A DNA stretch of 64,000 nt from Manganibacter manganicus (GTDB lineage: Bacteria > Pseudomonadota > Alphaproteobacteria > Rhizobiales > Rhizobiaceae). The stretch covers positions 1 to 64,000 of the forward strand of contig NZ_MDET01000002.1 in NCBI RefSeq assembly GCF_002075885.1, read 5' to 3'. Below are positions 9,115 through 17,710 of this stretch, in pieces (position 1 is the stretch's first letter; each line of letters opens with the position of its first letter). Position numbers and translations under genes: made by a program. The notes below the pieces were generated by a model, which made no database searches, was not told where the DNA came from, and saw only the letters and a program-made list of their open reading frames with translations.

Positions 9115-10794
9115 TCAAAATAAACGGAAGCGGCGTTGCGGCTTGTCGTCGTCCTCCAGCGGTTCGACGCCGGGATCGTCCGGCAGCCGCGCCGGTTCAG
9201 GCCTGGATTCGGGTTCCGGCTCGACCGGTTCGGCATCGGGTATGATCGGCGCGCTTCCCTGCACCTCGTCGGCCCCCCCCACCTTCGCATCGCCCACCTT
9301 CGCATCGCTAGCCTTTTCTGGGTCGGCCATGCTTCCCGCATCGATATGCGGCCTCGCCGTTTCTGCCGGTCTGGCGACGCCGTCCGGCGAATTGCCGGCC
9401 TGCACTGGCGATGTCTCATCCACCTCGGCAACCGGAGGCGCAACGAGAATGGGCGGCACCGGGGTGTCGCCATCCCGATCGCGCCCGCTCTCGATCATCT
9501 GGCCGAGCCGCTCCACCGGCCCGCGCCATTCGAACGCGTCGAAGCGGCCCGTCACCGGCGACACCGGCATCCACCGCTCCGATTCGACTCCATCGGCAAT
9601 CCATGCGGGGTCGCGCGGCCCCCGCACCGCGTGCGACAGCAACTGGCGCACCTTGCCCTCATTGCCGGTTTCGGCCTCCTCGATATCGGCCAGAAGAAGA
9701 TAGGCGCCCTCGCGCCGGTCCATGCGGATCGCCGCCTCGGCCTCGGCCCGCGCTGTTCTGTAATCCTTTGCATCCAGCGCCGCGCGGGCGACGGCGAGCG
9801 AGGATTCGGCGTGGTTCTTCTTCATCTCCTGCAAGCGTCTGGCGCGTCCGAGGCGGTCAAGCGCGGCATCGCCCGGCCGCGCATGGATATAAAGCTCGGC
9901 GATCTCCGGATGCGGCTCGGCCTTCCATGCCGCTTCGAGGATTTTGGAGGCCTTGCGCACATCGTTTTGCCGAAGCTGCGCCCTGGCCGCGACAAGCGCC
10001 GCCGGCGAAAAGTCCGGCAACAGCCTGTTCGCTTCCAGCGCGGCAACGCGGGCGGCGGCGGGGTCATGCTCGAAGAGTGATTCGGCCTTGGCCGTCAAAA
10101 GCAGCGCGCGGCGGCGGTTGGCTTCCGATTTTTCAATCTGGCGCGTCGATTTCTGCGCCTCGACCAGTTTCAGCGCCCCGTCCCAATCGCCATTGCGGGC
10201 GAGATCTTCCAGCGTCGATTCGGCCGCCCAGGCAAGCTGCGGCGCGCTCTCGGCGGCACGGCCGGCATAATGGCGCGCCGCATTGCGGTCGCCCAGCCGT
10301 TCGGCCTCCAGATAAAGCCCGCGCAGGCCGAGCAGCCGCATCTCGGGATCGTCGAGCATCGCCTCGAATCTGGCGCGCGCGCCTTCATGGTCGCCCTCGA
10401 GCAGCGAGGCCTGCGCATTGAGCAGATGGATCAGCGGCTCCTGGTCCGCACTGATGAGCTTTGAAGCTTCCTTCGTCTTCCTGCGCGCCAGTGCGCCATC
10501 GCCCGAGCCGGCGGCGATCAGCCCGGTGGACAGCGCCTGATAGCCACGGTCGCGCCGCCGCACCCGAAAATGCCGCGCAATCGCATAGGGGCTGTTCCAG
10601 ATCGATTTCACCAGCCACCAGACGATCATCACCGCCGCGACCGCCGCCACCAGCGCCGAGGCCGCGACCATCAGGCTGACCTGATACTGGTAGCCGTCCA
10701 GCGTCACCACCATGTCGCCCGGCCGGTCCGCCAGCCACGAAAAGCCGAAAGCAAGCACGAAGACGACGAGAATAAAGAACAGCAAGCGGATCAT
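9115..10794 (-). CDS. HemY-domain inner-membrane protein with TPR repeats
   Basis: This 559-residue protein starts with two membrane helices (about 1-20 and 40-65), followed by the HemY N-terminal domain (YAIARHFRVRRRDRGYQALS) and a TPR-rich soluble part. It is the alphaproteobacterial protein named HemY for its position in the haem cluster. It is not a protoporphyrinogen oxidase, and its role in tetrapyrrole synthesis is unclear. The last 120 or so residues are a low-complexity Pro/Glu/Asp tail. It begins 3 bp after the mitofilin-like gene's stop, with AAGGG before the ATG, so translation is likely coupled. Confidence 0.9.
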   Translation of the reverse strand: MIRLLFFILVVFVLAFGFSWLADRPGDMVVTLDGYQYQVSLMVAASALVAAVAAVMIVWWLVKSIWNSPYAIARHFRVRRRDRGYQALSTGLIAAGSGDGALARRKTKEASKLISADQEPLIHLLNAQASLLEGDHEGARARFEAMLDDPEMRLLGLRGLYLEAERLGDRNAARHYAGRAAESAPQLAWAAESTLEDLARNGDWDGALKLVEAQKSTRQIEKSEANRRRALLLTAKAESLFEHDPAAARVAALEANRLLPDFSPAALVAARAQLRQNDVRKASKILEAAWKAEPHPEIAELYIHARPGDAALDRLGRARRLQEMKKNHAESSLAVARAALDAKDYRTARAEAEAAIRMDRREGAYLLLADIEEAETGNEGKVRQLLSHAVRGPRDPAWIADGVESERWMPVSPVTGRFDAFEWRGPVERLGQMIESGRDRDGDTPVPPILVAPPVAEVDETSPVQAGNSPDGVARPAETARPHIDAGSMADPEKASDAKVGDAKVGGADEVQGSAPIIPDAEPVEPEPESRPEPARLPDDPGVEPLEDDDKPQRRFRLF

Positions 10795-10797
10795 GGT

Positions 10798-12210
10798 CTA
10801 CCCTTGCGTCTTCATGGCGTCGGCAACCAGCGCGTCGATCTTGGCCTGCGCATCGAGGCGGGCCTTTAACTGGGCGGCAAAGCCGGCGCCCGCAACCTTC
10901 GCCGCATCGGGCAGCGTGTCGTATTCCGAAAGCGCCTTGGCGTAATCGCCGCCCTTCACCGCAAATTCCATCCTCGCCACCGTTTCCGGCACGCCCTTGC
11001 CCGCTACCGCGCCGACGGGCCGCACCTTGACCAGTGAACGCGCGCTGTCGGCGAGCTTTTCCAGGAAGCCGGCATTGGGGTCTTCGGGCGTGGCCGCCGC
11101 CACCATCGCATTGGCCGCCTCATCGGCCCCGGCGTCGATCTCGGCTGGCGTCGGCACGCCTTTCGCCGCATAGGCTCGCAAGGCGGCAAGCTGCGGCGCG
11201 TCGGGCGAGACGGCGGCGAAGGTTTCCAGCTCCGCCTTGAACGGCGTGCCGCGCTCGAAGGCCGATTTCAGCGCCGAGGCCGAGATGGCGAGCGCGATCT
11301 TCGGCTGTCCGGCCGCCTGATCGACCTTGCCGGAAAGCTGTCCCACCGATTGCTCGACCGCCGCCAGCCGTTCATCCTGCTTGGCCACGGCATCGCCTTG
11401 CGCCTTTACCGTAGTGTCGAGCGTACCGATCTCGTCCTTCAGCGGGCCGAGATCGACGGGCGCGCCCTTGTCATCCTGCTGCTGAAGCACCGAAAGCGCG
11501 TTCTCGATCGCCGTCACCTTTTCACCCAGCGCGGCGGCCGCCTGCGTGTCACCGGTATTGGCCTGCATGTCGGATTTCAGCGCCGCGACATCGGCCTTCA
11601 CCTTGTCGAGCGCATCGGAAAGGGTAGCGATCCGACCCAGCGCGTCGCCATTGTTCTGCGATTGGGAAAGCGAGGCCATCTGGCCCTTCAACGAGGCAAC
11701 CGTGCTTTGCAGATCCGTCACCGCACCCGCTCCCGGCGCGCCGAGAACCCCGCCATATTGCAGCGCGCCAGCCCCCAGAAGCGCGATGATTGCGCCCGCA
11801 AGGCCGGCCACGATGGCGTTCGGGCCGCGCCGATGCGGAACGTCGGCGGGCGCGGCAGTTTCAGGACCGGCCTGCGCCTGCTCCTCGCCATTTCGCACGC
11901 GCCCGTCTTCTTCCTGAAATCCGTCCGGCTGCACGGATGCCGGCGCCGCCTGTTCATCGGCGACGCTGGAAGCGGGATTTTGCGGGTCCACCGCCGCTTC
12001 GGCGGCCGATTCGGCCTGTTCCCACGGCTCGAAATCGGCCTGCTCGGCCCGCATCTCCGTCTCCGCCGCCGTTTCCGGCTCGGGAGCGGCGTCGGGGGCA
12101 TCAGCCGCGCTTTTTTCCTCGCCGATGCGCGAAACCTCCTCCGGCCCAAGCTCGATGGTCACCGGATCCCGGCGGTTCTTCGAATGGCGCGTGTTGGGCG
12201 TCTTGACCAT
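10798..12210 (-). CDS. Mitofilin/COG4223-family membrane protein
   Basis: This 470-residue protein has an acidic, disordered cytoplasmic N-terminus (1-125), one transmembrane helix near 130-152 (NAIVAGLAGAIIALLGAGA), then a long coiled coil (about 165-290) and a C-terminal helical domain (PDAPQLAALRAYAAKGVPTP). The layout matches the alphaproteobacterial relatives of mitochondrial Mic60/mitofilin, which are encoded between hemD and hemY. Those proteins are linked to inner-membrane curvature and outer-membrane contacts; I infer the same here. The start ATG has GGAG eight bases upstream. Confidence 0.87.
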   Translation of the reverse strand: MVKTPNTRHSKNRRDPVTIELGPEEVSRIGEEKSAADAPDAAPEPETAAETEMRAEQADFEPWEQAESAAEAAVDPQNPASSVADEQAAPASVQPDGFQEEDGRVRNGEEQAQAGPETAAPADVPHRRGPNAIVAGLAGAIIALLGAGALQYGGVLGAPGAGAVTDLQSTVASLKGQMASLSQSQNNGDALGRIATLSDALDKVKADVAALKSDMQANTGDTQAAAALGEKVTAIENALSVLQQQDDKGAPVDLGPLKDEIGTLDTTVKAQGDAVAKQDERLAAVEQSVGQLSGKVDQAAGQPKIALAISASALKSAFERGTPFKAELETFAAVSPDAPQLAALRAYAAKGVPTPAEIDAGADEAANAMVAAATPEDPNAGFLEKLADSARSLVKVRPVGAVAGKGVPETVARMEFAVKGGDYAKALSEYDTLPDAAKVAGAGFAAQLKARLDAQAKIDALVADAMKTQG

Positions 12211-12278
12211 ACCCGGCTCCGCTTTGTTGTCCCGACAATCGCCAGGCGGCGCTAATATTCCTCAAGGTCTATCACACC

Positions 12279-13034
12279 TCAAACCGGTGAAAAGGGGCGC
12301 TGTGATGACGCGGACGCATCGCCCGCCGGCAGAAGCGCCAGCAGGGCCGCCTCATCGGGGCGTCGTGCAATCTTCACATGGCGTTGATCGAGTGCGGCAA
12401 GCCGCGCCCCCACGCGCTGCGACAGGCACAGATAATCGGTGCCGCCGAAATGCCCCGACAGCGCCGGCCGCGACATCATGGCAAGCACGGCATCGGCGGC
12501 GGTCGCCGAATATAGCAGCACCGCATCGACCGGCTGGCCGCCGAGCAATCCAGCCATTGCGCTATCGGTGTAAGCAACGGGAACCGTATCGTAGCTTTCG
12601 AGCGCGTGGACCTGAACGCCGGCAGCAGCCAGCTTCTCTTCAAAGGCGGGAAAACGCACGCGTCCACACAGATAGACAAGCGCCTTTCCCGCCAGCGATG
12701 GCGCAATCTTGTCGGCAAGCGCGACGGCGTCGCCCGCCCCTGTCTCGACATGGGTAAAGCCGGCCGCGCGCGCGGCCTGCGCCGTCTTCTCGCCGACCGC
12801 ATGGCAGGGCAGCGCAGCGAGCGAGGCGATCAGCGCGGGTGGCGCGTGACGCAGGGCATTGGCGCTGGTGATGGCGACGGCAACGCTGTCTTTCGGCGCA
12901 GCCGCGCCGAGCTGCAAGGGAAGTGTTTGCGTCAGCGGCAGAATGATCGGCTCGTGCCCCATTCCCGCAAGCTCGCCTGCCGTGCGGCGGGCGGAAGGTT
13001 CAGGCCGCGTCACCAGGATGCGGAGCCGGCCCAT
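12279..13034 (-). CDS. hemD: Uroporphyrinogen-III synthase HemD
   Basis: This 251-residue enzyme cyclises hydroxymethylbilane to uroporphyrinogen III. The N-terminal ILVTRPEPSARRTAGEL and the later ALVYLCGRVRFPAFEEKL are standard for this divergent family. DAVLLYSATAADAVL and CLSQRVGARLAA near the C-terminus also fit. Its ATG directly abuts the hemC stop codon (TGAATG), with GGGGG just upstream, so it is almost certainly translated from the same mRNA. Confidence 0.93.
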   Translation of the reverse strand: MGRLRILVTRPEPSARRTAGELAGMGHEPIILPLTQTLPLQLGAAAPKDSVAVAITSANALRHAPPALIASLAALPCHAVGEKTAQAARAAGFTHVETGAGDAVALADKIAPSLAGKALVYLCGRVRFPAFEEKLAAAGVQVHALESYDTVPVAYTDSAMAGLLGGQPVDAVLLYSATAADAVLAMMSRPALSGHFGGTDYLCLSQRVGARLAALDQRHVKIARRPDEAALLALLPAGDASASSQRPFSPV

Positions 13035-13961
13035 TCACCCCCATCCCTCAAAAAATTTCTCGCCGGCCTCGGCGCGGATTTCGGCCCCGGCCTCGGCCCC
13101 GATCCTCGCCGCGTCCGCAACCGGGCCTTGCACGGCGATCTCGTGCCACGCACTGCCGTCCGGCTGCAGGACCATGCCCTTGAAGCGCAGTTGTGTACCG
13201 TCGACGACGGCATGACCGGCGATCGGCATGCGGCAGGAGCCATCGAGCGCCGCCAGGAAGGCGCGCTCGCAGGTGAGCGCATAGCCGGTTGGCTTGTCGT
13301 GGATCACTGCCAGCAACGCATTTGCCGCATCGTCGTCGCTGCGGCTTTCAATGCCGATGGCCCCCTGCCCGGGCGCCGGCGGGAAAAAATCCTCCGCCAT
13401 GATATCGGTGGCGACATGCTCCAGTTGCAGGCGTTTCAACCCGGCCAGCGCCAGGATCGTGCCGTCGGCAAGGCCCTCGCCCAGCTTTCGCAGCCGCGTA
13501 TTGACGTTGCCGCGAAACAATATCGTCTTGAGATCGGGGCGCATGCGGCGGATCAGCGCCTGCCGGCGCAGCGATGCCGAGCCGACAACCGCACCCTGCG
13601 GCAGATCGGCGATGGAGCGCGCGTCGCGGCCGATGAAGACGTCGCGCACGTCCTCGCGCGGCAGGAAGATGGACGCCTGCAAACCCTTCGGCAGAACCGT
13701 CGCCATGTCTTTCGAGGAATGCACGGCGATATCGATGCGCCGGTCAAGCAGCGCGTCTTCCAGTTCCTTGGTGAACAGACCCTTGCCGCCGACCTCCGAG
13801 AGCGGCCGGTCCTGAATGCGGTCGCCGCTGGTCGTCAGCGGCACGATCTCGAAGGCGGTTTCGGGCAGGCCATGCGCCTGCATCAACCGCTGGCGCGCTT
13901 CCCGCGCCTGGGTCAGCGCCAGTTCGCTGCCGCGCGTTCCGATTTTCAAGGCTGTTTGCAT
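13035..13961 (-). CDS. hemC: Porphobilinogen deaminase (hydroxymethylbilane synthase) HemC
   Basis: This 308-residue cytosolic enzyme joins four porphobilinogens into hydroxymethylbilane. Visible landmarks are [13 protein letters not shown] near the start, [21 protein letters not shown], and Cys243 in [12 protein letters not shown], which binds the dipyrromethane cofactor. The frame is open 72 codons further upstream, but ATG 13961 begins the conserved domain and gives the normal length. It is the first gene of the leftward hemC-hemD-mitofilin-hemY cluster. It is divergent from tsaD, with a 122 bp shared promoter region. Confidence 0.96.
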   Translation of the reverse strand: MQTALKIGTRGSELALTQAREARQRLMQAHGLPETAFEIVPLTTSGDRIQDRPLSEVGGKGLFTKELEDALLDRRIDIAVHSSKDMATVLPKGLQASIFLPREDVRDVFIGRDARSIADLPQGAVVGSASLRRQALIRRMRPDLKTILFRGNVNTRLRKLGEGLADGTILALAGLKRLQLEHVATDIMAEDFFPPAPGQGAIGIESRSDDDAANALLAVIHDKPTGYALTCERAFLAALDGSCRMPIAGHAVVDGTQLRFKGMVLQPDGSAWHEIAVQGPVADAARIGAEAGAEIRAEAGEKFFEGWG

Positions 13962-14010
13962 GACGCGCTGTCCGTGATAACCCCCGGCAGGCTGGCTGCC
14001 GTCCATCGGG

Positions 14011-14046
14011 CCTGTTCCTGTCGGGGCCAGCCTGTTCCTATCGGGG
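14011..14046. repeat. Short tandem near-repeat between hemC and tsaD
   Basis: The 16-mer cctgttcctgtcgggg (14011-14026) recurs as cctgttcctatcgggg (14031-14046), so two copies sit 20 bp apart with one base changed. It lies in the divergent promoter region of hemC and tsaD. It may be a chance duplication or a pair of binding sites; no known operator is recognised. Confidence 0.5.
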
Positions 14047-14083
14047 AAAGCCGCGTCGGGCAACGTTCGAGGTTTGCGACCAA

Positions 14084-15175
14084 TTGATCCGCGTTCTGGG
14101 TATTGAGACGAGTTGCGACGAAACGGCGGCGAGCGTCGTGGCGCTGGATGCTGCCGGCACGCCTGAAATCCTTTCAAACGTCGTGCTCAGCCAGATCGCC
14201 GATCATGCGGTGTTCGGCGGCGTGGTGCCGGAAATCGCCGCGCGCGCCCATGTCGAGGCGCTGGACGGCATTGTCGAAGCCGCGCTTGCCGATTCTGGGG
14301 CCGATCTTGCCGAAATCGACGCCATCGCCGCCACCGCCGGGCCGGGCCTCGTCGGCGGGTTGATCGTTGGGCTGATGACGGCAAAAGCCATCGCCGCCGC
14401 CGCCGAAAAGCCGCTGATGGCGATCAACCATCTGGAAGGCCACGCGCTGACGGCGCGGCTGACCGACGGCATCGCATTTCCCTATCTGTTGCTGCTGGTT
14501 TCGGGCGGCCATACGCAGATCGTCGCGGTCAGGGGCGTCGGTGATTACCAGCGCTGGGCGACAACCATTGACGACGCACTGGGCGAGGCCTTCGACAAGA
14601 CCGCCAAGATGCTCGGCCTGGCCTATCCCGGCGGTCCGAATGTCGAGCAGACTGCCCTGCACGGCGATGCCTCGCGCTTTTCCTTTCCGCGCCCGATGAA
14701 AGGCGCGGCACAACCGGACTTTTCGTTTTCCGGGCTGAAGACCGCCGTGCGACAGGCGGCAACGGCGATTGCGCCGCTTTCCGATCAGGACGTGGCCGAT
14801 ATCTGCGCTTCGTTCCAGGCGGCGGTGGCCGATGCGCTGGCCGACCGTGTCGCCCGCGCGCTCGACCGCTTCAAGGCCGAGTTTCCCGACAAGGCCGATC
14901 CGGCACTGGTGGTCGCCGGCGGCGTTGCCGCCAACCGCACCTTGAAGGCGGCGTTGCAGGCCCAATGCGCGGCGGCCGGTTTTGCCTTCGTCTCGCCGCC
15001 CTTGAAACTGTGTACCGACAATGCGGCGATGATCGCCTGGGCCGGCATCGAGCGGCTGCGCGCAGGGCTCGCCGACAATGAGGACGCCTTTTCCTTCGTG
15101 CCGCGCTCGCGCTGGCCACTGGACAGCGTGTCCACGCCGGTGATCGGCTCGGGCAGACGGGGAGCCAAGGCATGA
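14084..15175 (+). CDS. tsaD: tRNA N6-threonylcarbamoyladenosine synthase subunit TsaD
   Basis: This 363-residue ASKHA-fold protein transfers the threonylcarbamoyl group to A37 of ANN-decoding tRNAs, together with TsaB and TsaE. The N-terminal [13 protein letters not shown] and the metal-binding His116 and His120 in NHLEGHAL are clear, as are [11 protein letters not shown] and the C-terminal [10 protein letters not shown]. The start is TTG 14084. It overlaps gpsA by ATGA, which suggests coupled translation. Divergent hemC lies upstream. Confidence 0.96.
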   Translation: MIRVLGIETSCDETAASVVALDAAGTPEILSNVVLSQIADHAVFGGVVPEIAARAHVEALDGIVEAALADSGADLAEIDAIAATAGPGLVGGLIVGLMTAKAIAAAAEKPLMAINHLEGHALTARLTDGIAFPYLLLLVSGGHTQIVAVRGVGDYQRWATTIDDALGEAFDKTAKMLGLAYPGGPNVEQTALHGDASRFSFPRPMKGAAQPDFSFSGLKTAVRQAATAIAPLSDQDVADICASFQAAVADALADRVARALDRFKAEFPDKADPALVVAGGVAANRTLKAALQAQCAAAGFAFVSPPLKLCTDNAAMIAWAGIERLRAGLADNEDAFSFVPRSRWPLDSVSTPVIGSGRRGAKA

Positions 15176-16173
15176 ATGAAAGCCTGATGCAAAGCCGGCG
15201 CATCGCCGTTCTCGGAGGCGGCGCCTGGGGCACGGCGCTGGCGCTCGCCATGCTGCGCGCCGGCCATCACACGGCACTTTGGGCGCGCGACGCCGACATG
15301 GCAGCCGCCATCCGCAAGGGCGAGAACCCGCGTTATCTGCCGGGCATCGCGCTCGATACCGGCATTGCCGCGACGACCGACCTGAAAACGGCGCTTGGCG
15401 ATGCCGACTGCGTTCTGGTGGCGACACCCGCGCAATCGCTGCGCACCGTGCTGGCCGAGGCGCGCCCGCATCTGCCCGCAAACGTGCCGCTGGTGCTGTG
15501 CGCCAAGGGCATCGAACGGGAAACCGGCACGCTGATGTCGGGCATCGTCGAGGCATTGCTGCCAGATCATCCGATTGCAGCACTTTCAGGACCGAGCTTT
15601 GCCGCCGATGTCGCGCGCGGCCTGCCCACGGCGGTGGTCGTCGCCGCGCGCGAGGAAGCTTTGGCCGCCGAGCTGGCCGCCGCCTTTTCGGCGCAGAACC
15701 TGCGCTGCTATTCGAGCGACGACCTCACCGGCGTCGAAATCGGCGGCGCACTCAAGAACGTCTTCGCCATCGCCGCGGGCGCCGTCACCGGCGCGGCGCT
15801 CGGCGCCAGCGCCCAGGCCGCCATGGTAACGCGCGGCTTCGTCGAACTGCGCCGCATCGGGGCGGTCTTCGGCGCGCGCCCTGAGACGCTGATGGGGCTT
15901 TCCGGCCTCGGCGACCTGCTTTTATCCTGCGCCTCCGTGCAATCGCGCAATTTCAGCTACGGCCTGGCACTCGGGCGCGGCGAGGAACTGACTGGGCGGC
16001 CACTGGCCGAAGGCGTGCCGACGGCGGCGATTGCCGCCCGCATCGTCGCGGAACGCGGCATCGAGGCACCGATCATTTCGGCTGTCGCCGCCATACTGGA
16101 CGGCACCGTCACCATCGGCGAAGCGGTCACGGCGCTGATGACGCGTCCGCTGAAATCCGAAGCCGACGAATGA
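15172..16173 (+). CDS. gpsA: NAD(P)-dependent glycerol-3-phosphate dehydrogenase GpsA
   Basis: This enzyme reduces dihydroxyacetone phosphate to sn-glycerol-3-phosphate for phospholipid synthesis. It has 333 residues, with the Rossmann motif [12 protein letters not shown] (about 13-24), [24 protein letters not shown], and the catalytic-lysine segment [17 protein letters not shown] (Lys near 198). [11 protein letters not shown] follows. The start ATG overlaps the tsaD stop by 4 bp. Together with the YciI and EVE genes it forms a rightward operon. Confidence 0.96.
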   Translation: MNESLMQSRRIAVLGGGAWGTALALAMLRAGHHTALWARDADMAAAIRKGENPRYLPGIALDTGIAATTDLKTALGDADCVLVATPAQSLRTVLAEARPHLPANVPLVLCAKGIERETGTLMSGIVEALLPDHPIAALSGPSFAADVARGLPTAVVVAAREEALAAELAAAFSAQNLRCYSSDDLTGVEIGGALKNVFAIAAGAVTGAALGASAQAAMVTRGFVELRRIGAVFGARPETLMGLSGLGDLLLSCASVQSRNFSYGLALGRGEELTGRPLAEGVPTAAIAARIVAERGIEAPIISAVAAILDGTVTIGEAVTALMTRPLKSEADE

Positions 16174-16195
16174 TTTCGCAAAACGGGAGTTTGAA

Positions 16196-16492
16196 ATGCT
16201 TTTTGCCCTGATCTGCACGGACAAGCCGGGACACCTCCAGCTCCGGCAGGATACGCGGCCCGACCACCTTGCCTTTTTGGGCAAGCTGAACGATGAAAAC
16301 AAGCTGGCCTTTGCCGGTCCGTTCCTCGACGCCGAAGGCAAGTCGAACGGCACTCTTTCGGTGATCGAGGCCGCTGATCTGGAAGCGGCGAAGGCGATTG
16401 CCGCGAGTGACCCTTATGCCAGGGCCGGCCTGTTCGAGAATGTCGATGTCCGGGCATGGAACTGGGTCGTCAACAAGCCGGACGCGGCTTGA
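16196..16492 (+). CDS. YciI-like family protein
   Basis: This small 98-residue protein has a ferredoxin-like dimeric alpha-beta fold typical of YciI. Family features are MLFALICTDKPG at the start, RPDHLAFL with the conserved His, the FAGPFLD turn, and AKAIAASDPYARAGLF near the end. Its function is unknown; it is related to muconolactone isomerase and chlorite-dismutase-fold proteins. It is preceded by GGGAG and sits 22 bp after gpsA and 18 bp before the EVE gene, which is the usual rhizobial order. Confidence 0.9.
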   Translation: MLFALICTDKPGHLQLRQDTRPDHLAFLGKLNDENKLAFAGPFLDAEGKSNGTLSVIEAADLEAAKAIAASDPYARAGLFENVDVRAWNWVVNKPDAA

Positions 16493-16510
16493 CGCGGCGG
16501 GAGGGGCACC

Positions 16511-16936
16511 ATGAATTACTGGCTGTTCAAATCCGAACCGTTCAAGTTTTCCTTCGACGACCTGAAAAAGGTCGGCGAGGCGGGCGAGCAATGGGATGGC
16601 GTGCGCAATTATGCGGCGCGCAACAATATGCGCGCCATGCAGATCGGCGATCTGGGCTTTTTCTATCACTCCAATGAAGGGCTGAACATTGTCGGCATCG
16701 CCGAGGTCTGCGCGCTCGCCCATCATGACACGACAACGGACGATCCGCGCTGGGACTGCGTCGATATCCGCGCCGTGCGCGACGTGCCCAACCCGCCGAC
16801 GCTGGCCGACATCAAGGCCAATCCGAAACTGTCGGAGATGGCGCTGGTGCGGCTTGGCCGGCTGTCCGTACAACCGGTGACGGCTGAGGAATGGCGCGAG
16901 GTTTGCCGCATGGGCGGCCTCGACCCGATACCGTGA
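16511..16936 (+). CDS. EVE-domain protein
   Basis: This 141-residue protein is one EVE domain (PUA-like fold, relatives of eukaryotic thymocyte nuclear protein 1). It opens with NYWLFKSEPFKFSFDDL, then WDGVRNYAARNNMRAM, GDLGFFYHSNEG and IVGIAEV, all hallmark family segments. EVE domains bind modified bases in DNA or RNA, but the ligand here is unknown. It begins 18 bp after the YciI gene, with GGGAGGGGC before the ATG. Its last codons are echoed by a near-copy just downstream (see repeat at 16916-16962). Confidence 0.92.
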   Translation: MNYWLFKSEPFKFSFDDLKKVGEAGEQWDGVRNYAARNNMRAMQIGDLGFFYHSNEGLNIVGIAEVCALAHHDTTTDDPRWDCVDIRAVRDVPNPPTLADIKANPKLSEMALVRLGRLSVQPVTAEEWREVCRMGGLDPIP

Positions 16937-16962
16937 TCTTGGCCCCTGACCCGATATCGTGA
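16916..16962. repeat. Near-tandem duplication at the EVE gene / methyltransferase junction
   Basis: The EVE gene ends in ggcctcgacccgataccgtga (16916-16936). A close copy, ggcccctgacccgatatcgtga, follows at 16941-16962. The second copy contains the GTG at 16959 used as start by the methyltransferase. This looks like a short duplication that set up the gene junction. Confidence 0.7.
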
Positions 16963-17606
16963 CCCTGGCGGAAGCCGAAAAGTTCATTCTTGCCAATACG
17001 GCGCTGACTGCACCGCCGCATGTGCCGGAAATCCGCCTGTATCTGGCCGATGAGGCGCATGATCTGTGGCGGCGCACCGAGGAGGAACTGGCCGAGATCG
17101 GCCTGCCGCCGCCCTTCTGGGCATTCGCCTGGGCTGGCGGGCAGGGCCTTGCCCGCTTCGTGCTCGACAATCCGCAGATGGTTCGCGGCCTGCGCGTGCT
17201 CGATTTCGCCACCGGCTCCGGTCTCCTTGCCATAGCGGCCGTCAGGGCCGAAGCCGCTCATGTTACCGCCGCCGACATCGACCCGTTCTGCCGCGCCGCG
17301 ACCCGCCTGAACGGCGAAGCCAACGGCGTTGTCGTGAACTTCGATGGAAACGATCTGATCGGCAGCGATGGCGGCTGGGACGTGGTGCTGGCGGGCGACG
17401 TGTTCTACGACAAACCCTTCGCGGACCGGCTGCTGCCGTGGTTTCGCGATCTCAAGGCGCGCGGCGCCGAAATCCTGATCGGCGACCCCGGCCGCGCCTA
17501 TCTGCCGAAAACCGGCCTTGAAGAACTTGCCGTCTACGAGGTGCCGGTGACGCGCGCGCTGGAAGATTCCGAAATCAAGCGCACGACCGTCCGGCGCCTG
17601 ACCTGA
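16959..17606 (+). CDS. ETF-beta lysine methyltransferase-like protein (METTL20 type)
   Basis: This 215-residue class I SAM-dependent methyltransferase has PPFWAFAWAGGQGLARF at about 51-67, the SAM motif LDFATGSGLLAIAA near 81-94, the acidic motif ADIDPF, and the post-motif LAGDVFYDKPF. These match the METTL20/ETFBKMT group, whose bacterial members methylate the electron-transfer flavoprotein beta subunit and ribosomal protein L7/L12. The substrate here is inferred from family. The start is GTG 16959, since no ATG precedes the conserved region. It is the last gene of the tsaD-gpsA-YciI-EVE run. Confidence 0.82.
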   Translation: MTLAEAEKFILANTALTAPPHVPEIRLYLADEAHDLWRRTEEELAEIGLPPPFWAFAWAGGQGLARFVLDNPQMVRGLRVLDFATGSGLLAIAAVRAEAAHVTAADIDPFCRAATRLNGEANGVVVNFDGNDLIGSDGGWDVVLAGDVFYDKPFADRLLPWFRDLKARGAEILIGDPGRAYLPKTGLEELAVYEVPVTRALEDSEIKRTTVRRLT

Positions 17607-17664
17607 GCACTGTACCGGAGGTCCTGAACGTTGACACATCCACGACGCCTCAATCGCCGGCGCG

Positions 17665-17708
17665 GCGCGCAGTCGCGCGCTCCAACGGTCATTCAAAATG
17701 ACCGTTGG
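17665..17708. terminator. Two tandem stem-loops between convergent methyltransferase and LysR genes
   Basis: The first stem is GCGCGC (17665-17670) paired with GCGCGC (17675-17680). The second is a perfect 12-bp arm, CCAACGGTCATT (17682-17693), with loop CAA and the complementary arm at 17697-17708. They lie between two genes that point at each other, and the second hairpin ends 2 bp from the LysR stop. No U-tract follows on either strand. Bidirectional termination or mRNA 3'-end protection is the likely role, by position. Confidence 0.65.
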
Positions 17709-17710
17709 TA

